A DNA stretch of 24,995 nt from Zygnema cylindricum. Its lineage: Eukaryota; Streptophyta; Zygnematophyceae; Zygnematales; Zygnemataceae. Positions 11,513 through 19,300 of the stretch are shown piece after piece. Location of the stretch: NCBI GenBank assembly GCA_037447655.1, contig JBBHKE010002074.1, forward strand, positions 1 to 24,995. The letters run 5' to 3'. Positions within the stretch are counted from its first letter, which is position 1. The number at the start of each line of letters is the position of its first letter. The notes beneath the pieces are model-generated. The model was not told the DNA's origin. It did not search any database and was given only the letters and a program-made list of their open reading frames with translations. The position numbers were made by a program, and so were the translations under genes.

Positions 11513-12258
11513 CTGCATGACAGAGGTCGCAAACGGTCAACCGAAACCGTGACCGACCGTTAACCGACCGCCCGCGCCGGATCCGGAACGGATTCGGTTG
11601 CCAAATTTTGGGGGTCGGGCGGTTACGGTCGGTTGACTCACCAGGAAAAAAAAAAACGGTTAGCTACGGTCGGTCAAACAAAAAACCAAAAAAATGAAAA
11701 TTTTGTACTTTTTTTTTCCAACATTATTGTTCTTTGTACTTTTGGTATCGTGGAAGTACGTGGCATCATGATTAGCGTCGCAAATCTGACACGGTACTGA
11801 AGTAAGCTATTAATTTCGAAAATCTTAGAGAGCGCGACAAAACGTCTCAAATCTGACACGGTCGTACAATATTCATTTCGCAAATCTTAGGCAACGCGAC
11901 AAAGCGTTGCAAATCTGACACAGTAGTACACTATTCATTTCGCAAATCTTAGGTAACGTGACAAAGCGTCACAAATCTGACACTGTAGTAACACTATTCA
12001 TTTCGTAAATCTTAGGGAACGCGACAAATCGTAATTATTGGCTTATTCCGTCGTACATTGATTAATTTTGTACTTTTCAGGTTACGGGCGGGCACGGTCG
12101 GTTGATTTTTTTTTTCGTAAACGACGGTCGGTTAACGGTTAACAATTTTGGAGCGTGACAAAACTCGGTCGGGCGTCGGTTACTCAGATTTTGAAAAAAA
12201 AAAAAACGGTCGGTTTCGGGTATGATTTTTTTTGACTTTTGCGACCTCTGCTGCATGA
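11513..12258. mobile_element. hAT-type non-autonomous element copy 1 with 8-bp target duplication
   Basis: The element spans 11521-12250 (730 bases). It begins CAGAGGTCGCAAA and ends TTTGCGACCTCTG, a perfect 13-base inverted repeat. It is flanked by direct duplications CTGCATGA at 11513-11520 and 12251-12258. An 8-base target duplication with CAG-type ends is characteristic of hAT transposons. The subterminal regions are rich in CGGTCGGTTAACGG-like words, the kind of clustered motif that hAT transposases bind. The middle holds four tandem units. It has no transposase, so movement would need a protein encoded elsewhere. Confidence 0.93.
11781..12030. repeat. Four-unit tandem array inside hAT copy 1
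   Basis: The phrase CAAATCTGACAC recurs at 11781, 11848, 11910 and 11972, a spacing of 67, 62 and 62 bases. Each unit continues with ATTCATTTCG-like, AATCTTAG and GCGACAAA words. The units differ by substitutions and are not separated by unique spacers, so this is not a CRISPR. Confidence 0.85.
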
Positions 12259-12597
12259 GTTCCGTGACATTTTTTTTGCGCACACCGTGAATCGTCGATA
12301 TTGCTTTTGACTTACGGCCAAGAAATGAGAACTTCAATAAAGCGTGACTGCCTGACTGCCTGTGGACTAATTGAGGATGAACGATTCTATTTGAAGTCCG
12401 AGAATCTTGGTAAGTACAGTACTGTATAGTACACCTTGAATCATTATTGGCGTACATGCTTCTTTAGCGTATAGGAACAATTACCGTTATTTACGCTAAG
12501 GGTAGCGTTCCATCAGGATTTCCTTTAATTGTACGGCGAACATTACAGGATGCTACATTTTGAACGATGTTAAGGTCTGTAATCCACGTGCTCTGCA
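12259..12597. other. Host spacer between the two hAT copies, with MITE fragments
   Basis: This stretch of about 340 bases predates or separates the two insertions. It contains pieces of the TACACCGTGAATCG MITE family: CACACCGTGAATCGTCG at 12281 and a left end CACCTTGAATCATTATTGGC from 12432 after a TA. No gene is visible. Confidence 0.5.
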
Positions 12598-13343
12598 TTG
12601 AGTGGCAGAGGTCGCAAAAGTCAAAAAAAATCATACCCGAAACCGACCGTTTTTTTTTTTTCAAAATCTGAGTAACCGACGCCCGACCGAGTTTTGTCAC
12701 GCTCCAAAATTGTTAACCGTTAACCGACCGTCGTTTACGAAAAAAAAAATCAACCGACCGTGCCCGCCCGTAACCTGAAAAGTACAAAATTAATCAATGT
12801 ACGACGGAATAAGCCAATAATTACGATTTGTCGCGTTCCCTAAGATTTACGAAATGAATAGTGTTACTACAGTGTCAGATTTGTGACGCTTTGTCACGTT
12901 ACCTAAGATTTGCGAAATGAATAGTGTACTACTGTGTCAGATTTGCAACGCTTTGTCGCGTTGCCTAAGATTTGCGAAATGAATATTGTATGACCGTGTC
13001 AGATTTGAGACGTTTTGTCGCGCTCTCTAAGATTTTCGAAATTAATAGCTTACTTCAGTACCGTGTCAGATTTGCGACGCTAATCATGATGCCACGTACT
13101 TCCACGATACCAAAAGTACAAAGAACAATAATGTTGGAAAAAAAAAGTACAAAATTTTCATTTTTTTGGTTTTTTGTTTGACCGACCGTAGCTAACCGTT
13201 TTTTTTTTTTCCTGGTGAGTCAACCGACCGTAACCGCCCGACCCCCAAAATTTGGCAACCGAATCCGTTCCGGATCCGGCGCGGGCGGTCGGTTAACGGT
13301 CGGTCACGGTTTCGGTTGACCGTTTGCGACCTCTGTTGAGTGG
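12598..13343. mobile_element. hAT-type non-autonomous element copy 2, inverted relative to copy 1
   Basis: The element spans 12606-13335, also exactly 730 bases. It is flanked by TTGAGTGG at 12598-12605 and 13336-13343, a different 8-base duplication from copy 1. It reads as the reverse complement of copy 1. By eye I found one substitution (12991 T against the complement of 11864 G) and two homopolymer length differences that cancel (12 against 13 and 12 against 11). The two insertions are therefore independent and recent relatives. The tandem array lies at about 12828-13075. Open frames at 11674-11883 (minus) and 12972-13181 (plus) are the same shadow frame in both copies. Confidence 0.93.
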
Positions 13344-13616
13344 TACCATGTAAGATAAGATCGTATATCGAAAATCGTCAAATATTTTTTACACCGACCA
13401 ACTTCAACTCGAAATCGTCATTTGCATACTATGTACGAGCGGACCAGGGCATCGTACCACACACATTTTGTACTCTTTGCAAACGCTTGTCATTTGCCAG
13501 CTCATTTTTTTAGGATTTCTGCTCTTTCGCGTGACAAATGAGCGCTTCCACAAATAGTGAGACGAATGGCTGGTAACAAAAATAGCGCGACGAAAGTTGG
13601 TTACGAAATTACTTTT

Positions 13617-14511
13617 GTGATTTCTAGTGTTGTGTATCGGTAAGGATTTGCCGATAACCGATATGGACCTTTTTTTGGGTACCCGATAATCGATATATTG
13701 GTACGATATATCGCTATCGGTATTATCGCCGATAAATGCCCGATATTTATCGGTTTTATTGGCGATAACACCGTTACCGATAACTATTGGCGATATATGT
13801 ACGGACCGTACACATAAATGTACGGCATATACATTCAACTGTACATCATATTCGCTGAACAGAAAGTGCAGTAGCCGCCATGAGGTCTGTACTGTTTTTG
13901 TACGAACCCAAAAAAACGATGTACCTTTCACATCCGACGCCACGGCTTTGTCCCTTTATTCCTTGAGATCCACTGGAAACCTGCCACGTGTCAATCTGTC
14001 GGCTTCTTTGGCATAGGCCGCCAAAAGAGCCATTCCGTGATGCCGGCGCTCACGCTGGCCGTCCGCTCGCATTCTCTCATTTCAAGTCGTCCGTTCAATT
14101 TCGGCGGCGCGCAGAATGTTATTTTGCGTCCGTTGTACTTTGTGTCCGCCGTCCTTTGTCTGTTCCATGTTCACCACCTAGTTGGTACAGTTCTGTAAGT
14201 CGCCGTAAAATTCCTGTTCAGTTGACCGGCCAACGTTTCCTGTGCTGCGTTTCCCGTAATAATTTCCAGTTAAACAGTTACGGCTCAGGTTCGTATACGT
14301 GGCATGCCACGCTATATAATGTAATTTTAAAATACAGTATATAATAAGGTACTATAGTATGCGTATTATATATTTTTGAAGTTATCGCCGATATGGAATT
14401 TGTTGGTCTCGGACCGATATATCGGGACCTGTGACCGTTCGATAACCGATAACTATCGGTATCGGTGTTATCGCGATAACTTTTTTACCGATACACAACA
14501 CTAGTGATTTC
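13617..14511. mobile_element. Second-family hAT-type element with 8-bp target duplication
   Basis: The element spans 13625-14503 (879 bases). It has perfect terminal inverted repeats TAGTGTTGTGTATCGGTAA at the left and their complement at the right, and flanking GTGATTTC duplications at 13617-13624 and 14504-14511. Both subterminal zones (13640-13800 and 14380-14490) are crowded with CGATA/TATCG words, likely transposase-binding repeats. The centre (about 13900-14280) looks distinctly more GC-rich than its surroundings and contains a perfect 14-base palindrome CGTGGCATGCCACG at 14298-14311. The 179-codon minus frame crossing the left end has no recognisable domain. It is non-autonomous. Confidence 0.92.
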
Positions 14512-14614
14512 GGTTGGAATTTTGAATGTATATATCGTGTGCGAAATTTTTCGATTTCTGTTGGTTGCCATCTTGACACGTATATTCCTTGTCCAACGTG
14601 TCGTCGCTCAAATT

Positions 14615-14665
14615 TTTCTGTAAATGGTGATGTTCCTCCTCGAGGTACATCACCATTTACAGAAA
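14615..14665. repeat. Perfect 19-bp inverted repeat with 13-base loop
   Basis: Arms at 14615-14633 and 14647-14665 are exact reverse complements (core CTGTAAATGGTGATGT). The loop is TCCTCCTCGAGGT, itself containing the palindrome CCTCGAGG. It lies 104 bases beyond the second-family hAT element in otherwise unannotated DNA. It could be a small mobile-element remnant or a cruciform-forming sequence; the function is unknown. Confidence 0.85.
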
Positions 14666-14779
14666 CTTTGGAAGCGAATGCTTCGCGAAAAACCATCCAA
14701 CGGTCGTTGTTACCTCCCAGACCTTTGGAGAATATTGGCAAGATTCTCTGTAATGTTGTTCGCAGATAAAAACAAAATA

Positions 14780-14863
14780 ATAGGTACGGATAATTCTATT
14801 TGAGAATTTGAAAAAAAAAGGTACCTTAAATAGCTTCCATTTCGCTAATAACGATTCACGGTG
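14780..14863. mobile_element. Right-end MITE fragment
   Basis: The segment ends CGCTAATAACGATTCACGGTG followed by TACTGTA, the same right end and linker as the tandem copies near 15340-15751. It has an AATTCTATTTGAG core but no left end nearby. Confidence 0.5.
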
Positions 14864-15147
14864 TACTGTAATGTACAATAAAGTAATTTACAAACGACAG
14901 AATAGCATCAGGAGCGGAATCTCTACTACAAAAATTCCTATGGTCAAAAAATAATGGCGGTGTACGGTAATTCAAACTTGCATAAATTTTTATGTCAGAG
15001 TTGCTATTTTGGTTCACCCTAAACAGCTAAGTGTACTCCCCTAAAAAAAAATCATAGGTGTACACTTTTGAGACACCTGTACTGCGTCATTGAGGGGTGT
15101 CCACCCAACCCCGTCAAAAATTATGCGTCCGTACCGACGGCTTGCTA

Positions 15148-15339
15148 CACCGTGAATCGTTATTAGACTAAAGAAATTATTAGTGTCAAAAATTAATTAG
15201 TGTCATTGATGCTAATATAGTGCCAGAGACGTGGCAGATTATGGTCCACGTCCTTAAATAGTATAATTCATTCTATTTTAGGTATCAATGTCAAAATTTT
15301 GTGCCCGTCCGATCTATAGAGTAATAACGATTCAAGGTG
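15148..15339 (+). mobile_element. MITE tandem copy A
   Basis: The copy begins CACCGTGAATCGTTATTAG after TA (15146-15147) and ends TAATAACGATTCAAGGTG before TA (15340-15341). It is 192 bases long with terminal inverted repeats of about 18 bases. It shares the internal blocks GACGTGGCAGATTATGGTCC and AATGTCAAAATTTT with copies B and C. The TA flanks suggest a Tc1/mariner-derived (Stowaway-like) MITE, but the superfamily is not certain. Confidence 0.7.
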
Positions 15340-15346
15340 TACTGTA

Positions 15347-15543
15347 CACCGCCAATCGCTATTAGAGTCACGGATTAAATAGCGTCAAAAAAAAATTAGC
15401 GTTATTGATTCTAATTTAGTGCCTGAGACGTGGCATATTATGGTCCACGTACTTAAATAGCGTTATTAATTCTATTTCAGGTTTTGGGGTCAAATTTAGG
15501 GGCACCGAATTAGCGTTATATACTCTAATAGCGATTGGCGGTG
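15347..15543 (+). mobile_element. MITE tandem copy B
   Basis: The copy is 197 bases long, with ends CACCGCCAATCGCTATTAG and CTAATAGCGATTGGCGGTG that form a near-perfect inverted repeat, better matched than A or C. It is joined to A and to C by the identical linker TACTGTA. Its interior (GAGACGTGGCATATTATGGT) runs in the same orientation as A and C. Confidence 0.75.
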
Positions 15544-15550
15544 TACTGTA

Positions 15551-15749
15551 CACCTTGAATCGTTATTAGCGTATAGAAATTATTTGTGTAAAGAAAAAAT
15601 TAGCATCATTCATTTTAATTTAGTGCCAGGAGACGTGGCAGATTATGGTCCACGTTCTTAAATAGTGTGATTTATTATATTTAAGATATCAATGTCAAAA
15701 TTTTGGGGTGCCGATATAGCGTACATAAGGCTAATAACGATTCACGGTG
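15551..15749 (+). mobile_element. MITE tandem copy C
   Basis: The copy is 199 bases long and runs from CACCTTGAATCGTTATTAG to CTAATAACGATTCACGGTG, followed by TACTGTACTG. Its interior is closer to copy A (GACGTGGCAGATTATGGTCC) than to B. It completes a head-to-tail array of three. Confidence 0.72.
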
Positions 15750-15751
15750 TA

Positions 15752-16360
15752 CTGTACTGCAACACCCCCTCCAACAACGCGTGCGAGCAATGAGAGGGAA
15801 GTACGAATACTTTTCATTCTGTAGAGCCGGCTGTGTCACATTCACTTTTTGTTTTCTTATGTCTCCATACAAAATTTGTGACCGCACCTTTCATTTATTG
15901 GTTCCCTCACTTTACTGCCGGCTGTCGTTTGTGACCTTGGTTTCGCCGGAGTTTCGTACAGAAGATGCTATTCTCACAAACCAAAATGACGCCTTTGCAC
16001 CAGGGCAGACGGTTCGGTTCTTCCACACAACAGTATAATTGTCACAATGTCACGTCAGCCACCGTATCAGAAATCTGTGCTTCAAACCGTCGGCGGCGTG
16101 TCAACATCGGAGATGTTGTTATCGACCTTCAGTACGGACGTTTGACGGGGTTGGGTGAACAGCTTTTCGTACGGGTTTCTTGTTGGGTTGTCCATAGAGC
16201 AGTCTGGCTGTCTGCTTAGCAATTACTTCTCTTCTTTTGAATGTGTTGTACCCTTGTACTTTAAGTGAGACTTTTAGTGTAAAAGGGGAGTTCGATTTGC
16301 AACGCTCTCCAGCTTCCAAGTGTTGCTGCAGCTCGGGTGTTTGTTGCTCGAATTCCAGCA
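15752..16360. promoter_or_regulatory. Presumed promoter and 5' leader region of the kelch-guanylate kinase gene
   Basis: About 600 bases separate the last MITE copy from the ATG at 16361. I see no convincing TATA box. A CACGTCA word near 16049-16055 resembles plant ACGT-core elements but is short enough to occur by chance. The frame of the ATG is closed upstream by TAA at 16280, with no earlier in-frame ATG, which supports 16361 as the start. The open frames between are unremarkable. Confidence 0.3.
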
Positions 16361-19300
16361 ATGGCGTCCGTTAACGTACTATTACAACCAGCGGGAACGT
16401 CATCTCCTCTTAATCCTCGATTCGATCATTCACTTACATTTGTCGATTCTTCAAGTGGAAGAAAGGTGATTTGTCGACCTTTTCGCATTGGATCAAGAAT
16501 GGTCGCCACTTTGTTTGTGAACTTATGACGACTTTTTTTTTTTCAGCTTTATATCTGGAATGTGATAAATTTGACCCAACAAACTTCTATATTAGAAAAC
16601 CTTAGCAGGATCTTTGTTTGAAGATGTTTTACTATTTCCGTATGAATAGGCACTGGCGAATGTTGTTTGTTCAAAAACAGTTGGAGTGATTATTATCAAT
16701 TTATTATTGCCATTTTCTCTAGTTCTGTCTCTGAAATTTTCATGATATGAACCGACATGAATTGGCAAGATTCGCATACCAGGACATTTCAAATCAGACG
16801 CTTTTTTTTACATTTTCTTATTTTTTGGCTGGTTTGTTCAGATCTTTGCCATAGGCGGTCATGGAGGAGTGGAGGATGGAGCTGAGATACAGGTATTAAG
16901 TTCAGATCTTTCTGAATGGACTAATTTTGAGCCTTCATTCTTGGAAGGACTGGATTTGACGGTTTTGCTGCGAGGAAGTCACGCTGCAGCAGGTGAGGCT
17001 GGACAATGAAGGAAAGATTTTTGCAATCAGCAAAATATGGTGACTTTGCAATCAGAAAAGTATTATGATTTTGATTTTTTCTGGCGATTTTGCTTTTGCA
17101 ATTTGCACCATATGGTGATTGCTATCAATATTTTCATCAACATTTGCTGTAGCACGCTTCTCTCACCCATAACAATGGAAAAACGTGGAGTGTATTCAGC
17201 ACTATCATCGTATTTGTCTTGCTCTTATAATGTAGGTTTTGGAGGCAATGGACTTCATGATCAAACTTAAATCGGATTTGTTTAGTACCTCAAGCAGTTG
17301 CATACGTTTTTGGTCTATGAAGTTAGTTTCACAGCTGTATATCTAAGCTAGGATTTCCGTGATTAGGCCCTATTTTAAGGTGATATATGTAACATCCGCT
17401 ACAGAATTCATTTGTAGGAGGAACAGCCGTCATGAAAGACTTACGCATAAAATTCGATTTTTGGCAGATCGGTGTTTTTTTTAAAGAATCAAAGGGAGAG
17501 AAGAAAGGCAGGTCTGGAGAAGTGAAATTGATTCCCTTCACCTGATTTTGTCCTTTCACCTGATCTTGTAGCTTTTGTGTATTATGAAAGCAGTGTCTCT
17601 AGAAGAGGAGTTGCGAGAATTGCCCTTGCTTAATATTTTACCAGTCTCAAGTAAGCATTTTTCTAATAGAAATTCCGTCAAGTATCCATTCTACTTTTGT
17701 GAATTCATGGATTGTAATGCTGTTTCATGCAATGTTTTGCAGTTGTTGGAAGCTCTATATTTATTATTTGCGGATTTGGTGGAGATAAGACTTTGGTGAG
17801 TTTGTAATTTAATCTGTTCAGAAGAAGCGACCTATGTCCATCTCCATTTGTGCGGGTTGTTGTGATCTTAAGTTATTAAACTAAATTGGAAGGCTTAGCT
17901 GATGTCAATTTGCTCTCAATCAACAAGAGAAACAGCAATATTCAGTTGCTACACCATTACACCACACCATTATTTTGGCCGGAACCAACACTCCTGATGT
18001 ACGTTTCTGTGGTCCTCTCTATTAGTGGTACATAGCCATTGATCAAGGATGAAAGAGGATGAGCGAGGTTTGTGCTTAGGCGTCTCTATAGCTTGTAAGG
18101 TCTAATGGAGCAGCCTTCTTTCTGTTTATAAGAGACTTTAAATTTGAGTGTCTGCCAGGTGGGGGCTGGGGGGATAGGGCGATGTCCTGGAACTAGACAC
18201 AGATGATGGCACATTGAGCATTCCTGCTCTGTCAGGGGAAGCGCCATCACCTCGTTCTTCTCACACTGCAACTGCAATCGGGACACGCATAGTATACTCA
18301 CTTTCTAAATGACCCTTGGCAAGGTTAATCTTGGTTCGTTGCTGTAGTATTTGTTTGGAAGTTACGTGCTGAACGGCAAGGTTTGTTCTGATTTTTGGTT
18401 TAGTTTATGTTAGAAACATGCTCCTTTCTGATGCCGCAAGGATCGCATCATAAGCTTTTCCACATGCAGACATGGCTATGGTGCAGATGGCTATGCATTG
18501 CTTTTTATTTGAGTCTGTATGCTCCTACTTCTTATGTTTTTGTGATTTTTACATGTCATTCTCATTCTTGCTTATAGTACTGATTCTTCTGCAGTATGTT
18601 ATTGGCGGTCATGGCGAGGATACCTCTCTCATCGATGTCCATATTCTGGACACACGAACCAAAAGCTGGTCTGTGTTTATTCCTGCCTGACTTTACTTGG
18701 CTAATTTAGGCAGTCCATGCCATATGAATGAGTTTGGCGCAACAAATAGAAAGAAATGCTTATGAAAAAATTATACAGGTCTGTTGAATTCTAGACTAGT
18801 TGTTGCCGACATCATGTTTTCAGTTTAGTTGAGCTTATTCAAGCTCGGTCTGGTTTTACAGGATTACTCCCACGGTTCTTGGAGACCCTCCTCCTTTGAG
18901 ATGTGCACATTCAGCAGAGGTTCTCGGTACAGACCGTATTGTCGTTTTTGGTGGATATGGGGACAAGCCAATGAATGATGTCTGGTTTCTTGAGGTGAGT
19001 TGAAGCTTCTACACTCTTTCTTAATTTTGTCTTTTTGTTGAATAACAACAATGAAGGGCACTTGCGAGGGAAATCAGATGTGACCCGGGCCCCATTTGCT
19101 GGGTCATTTCAAGCTGTTTCAAATGCATGTATATCTCGACCATCCGCTTTTACAGATTTTGATGCGAGTTGAATCAATGAAGCTTTTTAGTTTGTTTTGA
19201 GGGTTCAACTTGTCGAGCTTGCAAGGAGCAAATGAATCAGTATTTTGAGCACTACCAGACTTGCAAAGGAGTAATAATTGTATAGGATGGTGCAACCTCC

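Noticed and set aside
11781-12030. CRISPR-like array
   Set aside because: The units of about 62 bases are repeated throughout with no unique spacers, inside a eukaryotic transposon.
11521-13335. A single 1.8-kb foldback transposon with 730-base arms
   Set aside because: Each arm has its own complete inverted ends and its own distinct 8-base target duplication, so these are two separate insertions.
13404-13943. A 179-codon minus-strand frame
   Set aside because: It crosses the left end of the hAT element and its target duplication, so it cannot be one ancestral gene, and no domain is recognisable.
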